A DNA stretch of 64,000 bases from Microbacterium hibisci (GCF_015278255.1 NZ_JADIJC010000011.1:58092-122091); one strand, 5' to 3'; positions 8,955 through 17,581 are shown, counted from the stretch's first letter. Translations and numbers: made by a program. The notes: a model not told the origin generated them from the sequence alone.

Positions 8955-8974
8955 GTGTACCGATGCCGGTACAC
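8955..8974. promoter_or_regulatory. Perfect inverted repeat at the nucleotide-sugar dehydrogenase start
   Basis: GTGTACCG-ATGC-CGGTACAC is a perfect inverted repeat with 8-bp arms and a 4-bp centre. It abuts the GTG starts of the minus-strand dehydrogenase gene. The symmetry, size and position suit a repressor operator. It could also form a small mRNA hairpin over the initiation region. No regulator gene adjoins it. Confidence 0.55.
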
Positions 8975-9076
8975 GCGGCAGTGAACGGCGGGTGTCGCGG
9001 TGGTGCCCATGATCGGGACCCCGCGCGATCGGCGTGGCGCTGCTGATCTGGTGACCCTGGAGGGTAGTGCGCGCAT

Positions 9077-9105
9077 TTGGCTGCGGCATCCGTCTGTCGT
9101 AGTAT
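9077..9105 (+). promoter_or_regulatory. Putative promoter of rplM-rpsI-glmM
   Basis: TTGGCT (9077-9082) and TAGTAT (9100-9105) are separated by 17 bp, a good sigma-70-type pair. The predicted transcript has a leader of about 160 nt before GTG 9276. An inverted copy of the dispersed repeat lies inside this leader. Confidence 0.6.
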
Positions 9106-9170
9106 TGATGTTTGGTGTTCGGCTCAGCTGACCCGGCACCACGAACGTGAGCCCTCCACTGGCGTGTTCT

Positions 9171-9199
9171 GCGTTTCGTCTCGCTTCGCTCGCTCAACG
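9171..9199 (-). repeat. Dispersed palindromic repeat, single inverted copy in the rplM leader
   Basis: A 29-bp reverse-orientation copy (GCGTTTCGTCTCGC...CTCAACG) lies between the rplM promoter and start codon, so it is transcribed as part of the ribosomal-protein mRNA leader. Apart from the promoter, this repeat and the operator-like palindrome at 8955-8974, I see nothing else in the 322-bp gap. Confidence 0.92.
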
Positions 9200-9275
9200 G
9201 CCGAAATGAGAAGCAGAACCACCCCGGAGTGGGATTCACGAACCTCTCCGTTCGAATCAAGAAAGCAGCACTACT

Positions 9276-9722
9276 GTGACGCGCACTTACACCCCCAAGG
9301 CTGGCGAAGCCCAGCGCGAGTGGCTGGTCATCGACGCGACTGACGTCGTCCTCGGCCGCCTCGCCTCGCACGCCGCCGCGCTCCTGCGTGGCAAGCACAA
9401 GGCGACCTTCGCGCCCCACGTCGACATGGGCGACTTCGTCATCATCATCAACGCCGACAAGGTCGCGCTGACGGGCCAGAAGCTCGAGCAGAAGAAGGCC
9501 TACCGTCACTCGGGCTACCCGGGCGGCCTCAAGTCGGTCACCTACTCGGAGCTCCTCGAGAAGAACCCGGTCCGCGCCGTCGAGAAGGCCGTCCGCGGCA
9601 TGCTCCCGAAGAACACCCTCGGCGCTAACCAGCTGTCGAAGCTCAAGGTGTACCGCGGTGCCGAGCACCCGCACGCCGCGCAGAAGCCCACCGCGTACGT
9701 TTTCGACCAGGTCGCCCAGTAA
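9276..9722 (+). CDS. rplM: 50S ribosomal protein L13
   Basis: L13 is an early-assembly protein of the 50S subunit. The 148-aa length is standard. Signatures visible are WLVIDATDVVLGRLASHAA (~15-33), LLRGKHKATFAPHVDMGD, and the C-terminal VRGMLPKNTLGANQLSKLKVY segment. The start is GTG with a purine-rich GAAAGCAGC region upstream. It is followed by rpsI after 25 bp, the universal L13-S9 pair. Confidence 0.98.
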   Translation: MTRTYTPKAGEAQREWLVIDATDVVLGRLASHAAALLRGKHKATFAPHVDMGDFVIIINADKVALTGQKLEQKKAYRHSGYPGGLKSVTYSELLEKNPVRAVEKAVRGMLPKNTLGANQLSKLKVYRGAEHPHAAQKPTAYVFDQVAQ

Positions 9723-9747
9723 GCGCCGTACAGACAAGGACACACTG

Positions 9748-10224
9748 ATGGCGAACATCGAAGAAACCCCCACGAGCTACTCCACCGAGTCCACCGTCGA
9801 CGAGACCGTCGTCGCCGCCGAGCGCCCCGTGCTCTCGGTGTCGGGCGCGGCCGTCGGTCGCCGCAAGCAGGCCATCGCCCGCGTGCGCGTCATCCCCGGT
9901 TCGGGCACCATCACCGTCAACGGCCGTGCGTTCGAGGACTACTTCCCGAACAAGCTGCACCAGCAGCTCATCACCGACCCGTTCACGGTGCTCAACCTCA
10001 CCGGTGCGTACGACGTGATCGTCCGCATCTCGGGTGGCGGCCCCTCGGGCCAGGCCGGCGCGCTGCGCCTCGGCATCGCCCGTGCGCTCAACGAGATCGA
10101 CGTCGAGAACAACCGCCCGACCCTCAAGAAGGCCGGCTTCCTCTCGCGCGACGCCCGCGTCATCGAGCGCAAGAAGGCCGGTCTCAAGAAGGCCCGCAAG
10201 GCTCCGCAGTACTCGAAGCGCTGA
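9748..10224 (+). CDS. rpsI: 30S ribosomal protein S9
   Basis: S9 lies in the head of the 30S subunit, and its C-terminal tail reaches the P-site tRNA. The 158-aa product has an acidic, low-conservation N-terminal extension (~residues 1-30), common in actinobacteria. The S9 core follows: GRRKQAIARVRVIPGSGTITVNGR (starting ~37), ISGGGPSGQAGALRLGIARAL, and the canonical basic tail KKAGLKKARKAPQYSKR. ATG 9748 follows an ACAAGGACAC Shine-Dalgarno region. glmM starts 16 bp after its stop and is probably co-transcribed. Confidence 0.98.
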   Translation: MANIEETPTSYSTESTVDETVVAAERPVLSVSGAAVGRRKQAIARVRVIPGSGTITVNGRAFEDYFPNKLHQQLITDPFTVLNLTGAYDVIVRISGGGPSGQAGALRLGIARALNEIDVENNRPTLKKAGFLSRDARVIERKKAGLKKARKAPQYSKR

Positions 10225-10240
10225 TCGGCCTCCACTCCGT

Positions 10241-11599
10241 ATGCCGATCTTTGGCACGGACGGGGTGAGGGGGCTGGCCAACGGCCCCCTCACCGCCGAT
10301 CTCGCACTGTCCCTGGCCCAGGCGACCGCCGTCGTCCTGGGCCAGGGCCGTTCTGCCGACGCGCGCCGCGCGGCCGGCAAACGCATCACCGCCGTCGTCG
10401 CGCGCGATCCGCGCGTGTCGGGCGAGTTCCTCTCCGCCGCGGTCGAGGCGGGGCTCGCGTCGTCGGGCGTCGACGTCTACGACGCCGGCGTGCTGCCCAC
10501 TCCCGCCGCGGCGTTCCTGATCGCCGACATCGACGCCGACTTCGGCGTGATGGTGTCGGCATCCCACAATCCCGCTCCCGACAACGGCATCAAGATCTTC
10601 GCGCGAGGCGGCGTGAAGCTGCCCGATGTCGTCGAGGAGCGCATCGAGCACGCGATGGCGGGCGAGAAGCTGCTGCCGACCGGCGCCGACGTGGGGCGCA
10701 TCCGCCGCTTCTCCGACGCCGAGGACCGCTACGTCGTGCACCTGCTCGGCTCGCTGCCGCACCGGCTCGACGGCCTTCACGTCGTGCTCGACTGCGCGCA
10801 CGGCGCGGCATCCGGTGTCTCGCCGCAGACGTTCACCGACGCCGGCGCGCGGGTCACGGTCATCGGCGCCGATCCCGACGGTCTCAACATCAACGACGGC
10901 GTCGGGTCGACGCACCTCGACCTGCTCGCGCAGCACGTGGTGCGGGTGGGTGCCGACGTCGGCATCGCGCACGACGGCGACGCCGACCGCTGCCTCGCGG
11001 TCGACGCGAACGGCCGGATCGTCGACGGCGACCAGATCATGGCGATCCTCGCGGTCTCGATGAAGAACCGCGGGCAGCTCAAGGACGACACGCTCGTCGC
11101 CACCGTGATGAGCAACCTCGGCCTGCACCGGGCGATGTCGGCGCACGGCATCCACGTCGAGACCACCGCGGTCGGCGACCGCTACGTGCTCGAGCGCATG
11201 AACGAAGGCGGCTTCTCGCTCGGCGGCGAGCAGTCCGGCCACGTGATCATGAGCGAGTACGCGACCACCGGTGACGGCCTGCTCACCGGCCTGCACCTCG
11301 TCGCCGAGATGGCCCGCACCGGCAAGAGCCTCGAAGAGCTCGCGTCGATCATGACGGTGTACCCGCAGGTCCTCGTCAACGTGCGCGGCGTCGACCGCAC
11401 GCGCGCCTCGTCGGACGAGGGCGTGCAAGACGCCGTGGCCCGCGCGTCGGCCCAGCTCGGCCTCTCGGGGCGCGTGCTGCTGCGCCCGTCGGGCACGGAG
11501 GAGATGGTGCGCGTGATGGTGGAGGCCTCCTCGGAGGACGAAGCGCGTCGCCACGCCGACCACCTCGCCGGCGTCGTGCGCGAGCGCCTCGCGCTGTAG
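10241..11599 (+). CDS. glmM: Phosphoglucosamine mutase
   Basis: GlmM converts glucosamine-6-phosphate to glucosamine-1-phosphate for UDP-GlcNAc and peptidoglycan. The 452-aa enzyme begins MPIFGTDGVRGLANG. It has the phosphoserine loop VSASHNPAPDNGIK with the active Ser at residue 108, the metal-binding DGDADRC motif, the sugar-binding GGEQSGH, and the phosphate-binding RPSGTE near the C-terminus. All are canonical. Co-transcription with rplM-rpsI couples it to ribosome synthesis, and glmS, the previous pathway step, lies 10 kb downstream. Confidence 0.98.
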   Translation: MPIFGTDGVRGLANGPLTADLALSLAQATAVVLGQGRSADARRAAGKRITAVVARDPRVSGEFLSAAVEAGLASSGVDVYDAGVLPTPAAAFLIADIDADFGVMVSASHNPAPDNGIKIFARGGVKLPDVVEERIEHAMAGEKLLPTGADVGRIRRFSDAEDRYVVHLLGSLPHRLDGLHVVLDCAHGAASGVSPQTFTDAGARVTVIGADPDGLNINDGVGSTHLDLLAQHVVRVGADVGIAHDGDADRCLAVDANGRIVDGDQIMAILAVSMKNRGQLKDDTLVATVMSNLGLHRAMSAHGIHVETTAVGDRYVLERMNEGGFSLGGEQSGHVIMSEYATTGDGLLTGLHLVAEMARTGKSLEELASIMTVYPQVLVNVRGVDRTRASSDEGVQDAVARASAQLGLSGRVLLRPSGTEEMVRVMVEASSEDEARRHADHLAGVVRERLAL

Positions 11600-11675
11600 C
11601 GTCTGCCGGGCCTGCCGGCCGGGCTCCGGCCGCGCGGGATGCGCGCGCCGGGCTGGTTCGCGCCGGAATCGCGAG

Positions 11676-11714
11676 AGGACGGACCCCCACACCCGTGGTG
11701 CGGATCCGTCCTTT
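11676..11714 (+). terminator. Terminator after glmM
   Basis: AGGACGGA (11676-11683) pairs with TCCGTCCT (11705-11712), with an inner partial stem, and the right arm runs into TTT. This is one of the few hairpins in the window with a short T-tract. Confidence 0.65.
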
Positions 11715-11804
11715 CGCCGTTCCATCGGCGCATTTTCCACGGCGCGACGGCCTGCGCGGGGCGCGTGAGCCCCGCTAGCCTGGGGGCATCCGAGAGGAGC
11801 CATC

Positions 11805-12644
11805 GTGGGTGAAGCGATCGTTGTCGGAGTGACGGATGCCGCGGTCACGCGTCGCGCGGTCGACTGGGCCGCGCAGCGCGCGGTCGAGAGGCGGCAGCCG
11901 CTCGAGCTGCTCGCAATCGTGGGCGGCGCCATCGGCGCCGTCGGCGAGGACTCTCTTGTCGAGGGGGCGCTCGGCCAGGCGCGTGAGCGCGCGGACGCCG
12001 AGGCGTCCCGCGTCGCGACTGCCGGCCTGGACGTGCGCGTGCGCGTGGAGCGAGGCAATCCGGTCGCGAAGCTGCTGGATGCGTCGACGGATGCCGCACT
12101 CCTGGTGATCGGCAGCGATTACCAGGGCCCGGGGTCGAAGTCGGCGCGCGGCGCGCACGGGCTGCGCGTCGCGGCCGGCGCGCATTCGCCGGTCGTCGTC
12201 GTGCCCGACTTCGATGTGTCCGAGCGGAGCGGGGTCGTCGTCGGCGTGGACGGGTCGCCGATCTCGGAGAAGGCCGTCGCGTTCGCCGCGGCCGAGGCCG
12301 ACCGCCTCGGCGAGCCGCTGGTGGCCGTGTCGGTGTGGACGCCGCTCGAGGTGCCGCGCAACATGGGCTCGTACCCGGTGCAGTACCTCGAGAACATGGC
12401 CAAGCTCACCGAAGAGGCCCAGGCGCTTGCGCTCGCGGGCCTCAGCGGGCGATACCCCGACCTCGAGATCGTGCGCCGCGTCGAGCGCGGGTATCCGTCG
12501 CAGATCATCAACGAGCTCGCCGCGACGGCGCGGCTCGCGGTGGTCGGCTCGCACGGCCGCGGCGCGCTCGCGCGCTTCCTGCTCGGCTCGATCAGCCAGG
12601 AGGTGCTCGCGCGCCTCGCGACGGCCACTGCGGTGGTGCGCTGA
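11805..12644 (+). CDS. Universal stress protein, tandem UspA domains
   Basis: The 279-aa protein holds two UspA domains. The first spans residues ~2-135 (IVVGVTDAAVTRRAVDWAAQRA ... LLVIGSDYQG). The second spans ~140-279 (GVVVGVDGSPISEKAVAFAAAEA ... GSHGRGALARFLLGSISQEVL). The second carries the nucleotide-binding G-2x-G-9x-G(S/T) pattern. The first is less conserved there and may be a non-binding partner. Tandem Usps are common in actinobacteria and respond to hypoxia or energy stress. The GTG start has a GAGAGGAG Shine-Dalgarno, with TAGCCT about 23 nt upstream. Confidence 0.9.
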   Translation: MGEAIVVGVTDAAVTRRAVDWAAQRAVERRQPLELLAIVGGAIGAVGEDSLVEGALGQARERADAEASRVATAGLDVRVRVERGNPVAKLLDASTDAALLVIGSDYQGPGSKSARGAHGLRVAAGAHSPVVVVPDFDVSERSGVVVGVDGSPISEKAVAFAAAEADRLGEPLVAVSVWTPLEVPRNMGSYPVQYLENMAKLTEEAQALALAGLSGRYPDLEIVRRVERGYPSQIINELAATARLAVVGSHGRGALARFLLGSISQEVLARLATATAVVR

Positions 12645-12728
12645 CGCAGCGGCGCTCTGGCGCGGCGGTGGGGCCGAGGCATTGAAGGCTCGGCGCTCAC
12701 CGGGCGCACCGTACCTCGACGGCGGTAT

Positions 12729-12748
12729 GGCGCGAGAATTCTCGCGCC
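12729..12748. promoter_or_regulatory. Perfect 20-bp palindrome upstream of the symporter operon
   Basis: GGCGCGAGAATTCTCGCGCC is perfectly self-complementary and lies 133 bp before the symporter ATG, downstream of the usp gene. It could be the usp terminator (no T-run) or an operator for the symporter operon. A second shorter dyad (GCGTCA-CGTCA-TGACGC) lies near 12786-12802. Confidence 0.5.
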
Positions 12749-12880
12749 GACTCGTCGACACACGGCGTCACACACGTACACTCCGCGTCACGTCATGACG
12801 CATGAGTACACGCTTTTGAAGCGCCTCCCAGCCGGTCGATAGCTTCGCGAGGTGCTCCCCTCCTCGCAGGCGTCGGCGTC

Positions 12881-14503
12881 ATGAACGGCAGCGTCGACCT
12901 CCTTTCGCTCGCTTCTCTCGCCGTCACCCTCGTGGCGTTCGCCAGCCTCATCGTGCTGCGTGTGCGGCGGGCCGGATTCACGACCCTCGTCCTGATCGCC
13001 CTCGCGATCGGCGTCGGAATCGGCGTGGTCTTCCGTGGGCATCTCGGGTACGTCGGGTTTCTCGGTGACCTCTACGTGCAGGTCATCACCGCGATCGTCG
13101 CGCCCCTGATCTTCGTCTCGATCCTGTCCAGCGTCACGTCGCTGGGCTCGACATCGAAGCTGCGCACGATCGGGCTGTCGAGCACGTTCTGGCTGCTGCT
13201 GACCAACGCCATCGCCATCGTCCTGACCCTCGCCATCGTCATCAGCGTCGGCCTGGGAAGCGGCGTCGAGCTCGCGACCGAGGAGGGCAGCGGCGACAGC
13301 CTCGTGGGCCTCGTCAAGCCGCTCGATCAGGTCCTGCTGGCACTCTTCCCCGCGAATCTGGCGGGGGACTTCGTGAGCAACAACATCGTCCCGATCATCC
13401 TGTTCGCGCTCCTCTTCGCCGTCGCGTACCTCGTGGCCAACCGCGGGTCCGACCCCCAGCTGGCGTCCTTCAAGAACGTCGTCGACGGGGCCAAGAAGGT
13501 CGTGATGACGGCTGTCGGGTTCATCATCGAGCTGACTCCGTACGCGGTGCTCGCCCTCGTTGCGACCACCACCGCGACGGCCGTCACCCGCATCGAGACC
13601 GTGCTGTCGCTGGTCGGCATTCTGGTTCTCGCGCTGGGCATCTCGTTCCTCGATGCGTATGTGGTGAACGGAGTGCTTCTGCGCGTCTTCGCCGACGTGA
13701 ATCCGATCCGATGGTTCCGGCACATGACGGCCGCGCAATACACGGCCTTCACGACGCAGTCGAGCGTCGGCACTCTCCCCATCACGATCCCCAGCCTCAC
13801 CCGCAAGGTCGGCGTGCCCGAAGACATCGCCACTTTCGCGGCACCGGTGGGCACGACCATCGGCATGCCCGGCTGCGCGGGAATCTGGCCGATCATCGTC
13901 GCCGTCTTCTCGGTCAACGCGCTCGGCATCGAATACTCGGTGTGGGACTACGTGGCGCTCGCAGGGCTGTGCATGCTCGTCTCACTCGGAACCGCAGGTG
14001 TGCCGGGAACCGCGATCATCACGGCGACGGCGGTGCTGACCGCCGTGGGGCTGCCGGTCGAGATCCTCGTCGTGCTCATCCCGGTCAGCGCGGTGGCCGG
14101 CACGGCCAGCACGATGGCCAACGTCACCGCCGCGGCGACGGCGGCGACCATCGTCGCGCGGCGTCTTGGCACCCTCGACGACGCGGTATTCCGTGAAGAC
14201 CACGACCTCGACCCCGCGGCGGCCCGCACCCCTCGCGGGCGGCGCGGCGGTGGAGGCCGCGTGCCGACGACCTCGCAGGGCGCGGACGCGTCGGTCGCGG
14301 CATCCGTCACCGCTCCCGCCGCCGGCGAGGAGGGCGCGACCGATCCAGGCACCGCACCGACCTTGGTCATCGACGACGCCCGCTCCGCCGACACGAGGGT
14401 GCTGTCGGCTCCGGACCCCGCGTACACGATCCCCGACGACATCCCCATCGGGCAGTGCGAACTGCCCGGAGCCCGACTCGACGAAACCGTGAGGACCTCA
14501 TGA
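12881..14503 (+). CDS. Dicarboxylate/amino acid:cation symporter (DAACS family)
   Basis: DAACS transporters import C4-dicarboxylates, glutamate/aspartate or cystine with Na+ or H+. The 540-aa protein has about eight membrane helices and two hairpin loops. The family signatures TTQSSVGTLPITIPSL (serine-rich HP1 loop, residues ~288-303) and GTTIGMPGCAGIWP (~324-337) are clear, as is NVTAAATAATIVARR at the end of the core. After ~residue 430 comes a ~100-residue hydrophilic, Ala/Pro/Asp-rich tail not needed for transport. Its stop overlaps the next start (ATGA), so this is the first gene of a three-gene operon with two surface proteins. The substrate cannot be deduced. Cystine is one possibility, given its partners. 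Confidence 0.9.
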   Translation: MNGSVDLLSLASLAVTLVAFASLIVLRVRRAGFTTLVLIALAIGVGIGVVFRGHLGYVGFLGDLYVQVITAIVAPLIFVSILSSVTSLGSTSKLRTIGLSSTFWLLLTNAIAIVLTLAIVISVGLGSGVELATEEGSGDSLVGLVKPLDQVLLALFPANLAGDFVSNNIVPIILFALLFAVAYLVANRGSDPQLASFKNVVDGAKKVVMTAVGFIIELTPYAVLALVATTTATAVTRIETVLSLVGILVLALGISFLDAYVVNGVLLRVFADVNPIRWFRHMTAAQYTAFTTQSSVGTLPITIPSLTRKVGVPEDIATFAAPVGTTIGMPGCAGIWPIIVAVFSVNALGIEYSVWDYVALAGLCMLVSLGTAGVPGTAIITATAVLTAVGLPVEILVVLIPVSAVAGTASTMANVTAAATAATIVARRLGTLDDAVFREDHDLDPAAARTPRGRRGGGGRVPTTSQGADASVAASVTAPAAGEEGATDPGTAPTLVIDDARSADTRVLSAPDPAYTIPDDIPIGQCELPGARLDETVRTS

Positions 14504-15414
14504 GCACCACTACGACAGACCGCCCGCGACGCCTGCGTCTCCGTCTGGCCGCACTCGTCGCCGCCGCTGCGCTCGCGGGCGCGCTGTCGCCGATCGTCGG
14601 TGCGCACACGGCGCCCGCATACGCGGACGGCGACGTGTGCGATCTGTGCTCGCTGAACTTCGACCCCACTGCGTGCGCCGCCATCGGCGGCTGGCCTTAC
14701 GACTCGACGCTCGAGTCGCCGCCGCCCGCAGTGGCGGGCGGCGCCCAGCCGGCCCCGCAGCAGCCGGCTCCCGCACCGGCCGCGCCTCAACCCGCCGCAC
14801 CGGCACCGGCTGCACCGGCGCCGGCCGCACCGCAGCCGGCTGCTCCGCAGCCCGTGGCCCCTCAGACATCGAGCAAGGGCACCGCGTCCACCACGACCGA
14901 GGGCACGGCCGTCACGCAGGGCGGCGCCGCCGTCGTCGCCACCGCTCCGACCGCTCCCACCCTCGCCTACACGGTCTCGGGCACGACACTCTCGCTCTCA
15001 TGGGCGGCGCCCGCCGACGGCGGCGCAGCGCTCACCGGATACAAGCTGGTACTCAACAGCGGCACCCCGATCGGCATCCCGGCGGACGCGACGGAGTACG
15101 AGATCGCACTCGGAGACGGGTCGTACGACGCCGTGCTCATCGCGACCAACAGCGTCGGCGACTCGGCACCGTCGGCCGCGCTCGCGGACATCGAGATCCG
15201 CACCGCCTCGGCCACCCCGACGCCTCGCACCACGCTGGATGCTTCCGGCGCCGTCACCGCGTCCGACTCGGAGGCCGCCTCGCCGGTTGCCGGAGTGGCG
15301 GTCATCGCCGGCCTCGTGCTCACGGCGGGAGCGCTGCTCGGGTGGTGGTGGCTCCGTCGCCGCAACGCCCCGCCCGCCTCGGCCCATGCGACGGACGTCG
15401 CTGACGGCGAATGA
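14500..15414 (+). CDS. Exported Cys-motif / fibronectin-III protein with C-terminal membrane anchor
   Basis: The 304-aa product has a basic start plus a hydrophobic signal segment (LRLAALVAAAALAGALSPIVG, ~13-33). A small mature N-terminal region follows with a CxxC motif and a third Cys (DVCDLCSLNFDPTACAA, ~47-63). Next is a Pro/Ala/Gln-rich stalk (~80-125), one fibronectin-III-like domain (~150-235), and a C-terminal helix followed by RRR (VAVIAGLVLTAGALLGWWWLRRR). It has no LPxTG. ATG 14500 overlaps the symporter stop (ATGA), indicating translational coupling. The FnIII domain resembles that of the next gene (shared GGxALTGYxxV). I infer a membrane-tethered surface partner of the symporter. 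The function is unknown. Confidence 0.75.
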   Translation: MSTTTTDRPRRLRLRLAALVAAAALAGALSPIVGAHTAPAYADGDVCDLCSLNFDPTACAAIGGWPYDSTLESPPPAVAGGAQPAPQQPAPAPAAPQPAAPAPAAPAPAAPQPAAPQPVAPQTSSKGTASTTTEGTAVTQGGAAVVATAPTAPTLAYTVSGTTLSLSWAAPADGGAALTGYKLVLNSGTPIGIPADATEYEIALGDGSYDAVLIATNSVGDSAPSAALADIEIRTASATPTPRTTLDASGAVTASDSEAASPVAGVAVIAGLVLTAGALLGWWWLRRRNAPPASAHATDVADGE

Positions 15415-15470
15415 GTCCACCCGACCTCGACCCCTCCACGAAACCCGAACCCCTCACAGAGAGCGCCCAC

Positions 15471-17567
15471 ATGACAACCCGCACACGCCGCAAGGTCGCC
15501 GCGACCATCGCTGCGGCATCCCTCGCCCTCGCCGGCGGCGTCGCGACGGCACCCGCCGCTGCCGCCGCACCCGTCGGTTCCGACCTGGACTACTTCTCGC
15601 ACGCGTACCCGGGCCTCCGGGACGACTCGGTGTTCGAAACGGTCACCTTCGAGCGCTTCGAGTACCTGCTGCAGAGCGAGGGCACCTATGCCTTCCTGAT
15701 CGGCGGTCCCGCCGATGCGACGACCAACGCCGCCATCACGCACATCGACGCGGTGGCACAGCAGTACGGAGTCGAGCGGGTCTACGTGTTCGACCCGCGC
15801 GTCGACGGCGACAAGGTCGATATCCGCACGTCGTCCATCACCGTGCTCCAGGATCAGTGGAACGGTGCGGTCGCCGACTTCCTCAACAAGGACACCGCTC
15901 CGGCATTCGGCGGAGACCCGGCGGACGACCCCTACCTCTTCATCTACGACAAGACGCACAAGGCGGGGGAGTCGGAGGACCGCATCGTGGCGTCGCTCGG
16001 CGGGGCGCTGGACGCCGCAGCCGTCGCGACGGACGAGGGCGCTGCGGCGTATCGCACGCAGGTCGCCGGTGTCTTCGACGCGATCGCAGAGGGCGGCTCG
16101 GCTGACGTCGACGCGCAGACGCAGTTCACGTTCTACAAGAACGAGGTCAACCGCAAGCACACCGCGACCTACAAGAATGCGGCGCTGTACGGCGGCGACA
16201 TCCTCACAGAATCCGACGGCGCCGACTGGAAGATCCAGCAGATCACCTATCCGGAGCTGGTCCAGCTGCTCGAGTCCGACGGCGACCACGTCATCCTGTT
16301 CGGCGGAACGTGGTGCCACAACACCCGCGCGGTGTTCAAGGACGTCAATCGAGCGGCAGCGACTGCCGGTGTGCGCACCGTGTACCAGTTCGATCTGCGC
16401 CTCGACGGCAACAGCAGCAACGCCTGGCACATCCGCGACACGGCCTCGCCGCTCGCCTACCTGTACGGCGATGTGGTCGCCCAGTTCTTCCCGAACCTCC
16501 GGACTCAGTACTCGATCGCCGCGGGCGGAGGCCAGAAGGTCGACTACTACCCCGGTGGCGACACCTCGATCGCCGTCGCATCCGCGAAGAAGCTGCAGGT
16601 TCCCTATCTCGTCGAGTACAACAAGGCCAACGCGTCGGCGCCGATCGTCCAGGACTGGATCCGCGACAACGGGAACGGCACCTTCACCGAGTACATGACG
16701 GAGTGGTGGTGGGTGGCAGACCTGCCCGGCGAGCGCAACCTGAACCGCTATCCGACCCCGGAGGCGTGGGCGGCTGAGCAGAACAAGCAGTGGGCCTTCG
16801 CCGACGAGGCGATCGCGAAGCTCGATGGCTTCTTCGGTCTCGCGACGGCGCCGAGTGCGCCGGCGGCACCCGGCTTGACCGTCGCCGGCAGCGACGCCAC
16901 CGTGACGTGGACCGCGCCGTCCGACGGCGGCTCGGCGCTCACCGGATACCAGATCGTCGTCGACGGCGGCGCACCCATCGCCGTGGCGCCGGAAGCCTTG
17001 AGCCACACACTGTCGGGCCTCGCACCGGGCGCGCACTCCGTGACCCTCGCCGCGAAGAACTACCTCGGCACGTCGCCGGCTTCGGCGGCGAAGTCCTTCG
17101 AGATCGCGGTCGCTGAGCCCGGACCCGGATCCCAGCCCGAGCCTGAGCCCGCGGCCGAGCCGCGCATCACCGTCACCGGCGACCTGCGTCCGGGCGGCTC
17201 GATCGTCGTGGCGGGCACCGGCCTTCCGGCCTCCACGCCGGGCGTGGTGGTCGAGATCCGCTCGACTCCGCAGACGCTCGGCACCCTGGCCACGGCCGCG
17301 GACGGCACCATCCGTCTCGAGACGACGATCCCCACGTCGGTCGCCCCGGGCGCCCACACGGTCGTCGTGCTTCTCGACGGCCAGGTCGTCGCCAGCCAGG
17401 CGGTCACCGTGTCGAGCGCCGCGGGCGCGGTCGCGAGCGCCTCGTCGCTGCCGGCGACGGGCGGTGGCGGCATTCCGTTCATCGTCACCGGGATCGCGCT
17501 CGTCCTCGTCGCGGTGGGAGCGATCGCCGTGGTGATCGCACGGAAGAGACGGTCCGAAACCGTCTGA
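15471..17567 (+). CDS. LPxTG-anchored surface protein with duplicated thioredoxin-like domains and FnIII
   Basis: The 698-aa product has a Tat-less signal peptide (RTRRKVAATIAAASLALAGG...AAAA). Two thioredoxin-fold-like segments follow. The first lacks cysteine. The second has GDHVILFGGTWCHNT, where WCHN replaces WCxxC, leaving one Cys at about residue 282. After these come a FnIII-like domain (~465-550), a Pro/Glu spacer, a beta domain and SLPATGGGG (LPATG at ~660-664) with a final membrane helix and RKRR, a sortase signal. An in-frame ATG at 15411 overlaps the previous stop (ATGA), but only 15471 starts at the signal peptide. A redox or ligand-binding role beside the symporter is inference. 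Confidence 0.8.
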   Translation: MTTRTRRKVAATIAAASLALAGGVATAPAAAAAPVGSDLDYFSHAYPGLRDDSVFETVTFERFEYLLQSEGTYAFLIGGPADATTNAAITHIDAVAQQYGVERVYVFDPRVDGDKVDIRTSSITVLQDQWNGAVADFLNKDTAPAFGGDPADDPYLFIYDKTHKAGESEDRIVASLGGALDAAAVATDEGAAAYRTQVAGVFDAIAEGGSADVDAQTQFTFYKNEVNRKHTATYKNAALYGGDILTESDGADWKIQQITYPELVQLLESDGDHVILFGGTWCHNTRAVFKDVNRAAATAGVRTVYQFDLRLDGNSSNAWHIRDTASPLAYLYGDVVAQFFPNLRTQYSIAAGGGQKVDYYPGGDTSIAVASAKKLQVPYLVEYNKANASAPIVQDWIRDNGNGTFTEYMTEWWWVADLPGERNLNRYPTPEAWAAEQNKQWAFADEAIAKLDGFFGLATAPSAPAAPGLTVAGSDATVTWTAPSDGGSALTGYQIVVDGGAPIAVAPEALSHTLSGLAPGAHSVTLAAKNYLGTSPASAAKSFEIAVAEPGPGSQPEPEPAAEPRITVTGDLRPGGSIVVAGTGLPASTPGVVVEIRSTPQTLGTLATAADGTIRLETTIPTSVAPGAHTVVVLLDGQVVASQAVTVSSAAGAVASASSLPATGGGGIPFIVTGIALVLVAVGAIAVVIARKRRSETV

Positions 17568-17581
17568 TTCTGCGCCTGCCG

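Noticed and set aside
15411..15470. Start of the LPxTG gene at the ATGA overlap (15411)
   Set aside because: It would put 20 hydrophilic residues before the signal peptide. The ATG at 15471 begins a classical signal sequence.
14967..17357. 796-aa minus-strand ORF
   Set aside because: It is antisense to the two exported proteins, which have signal peptides, FnIII domains and an LPATG motif.
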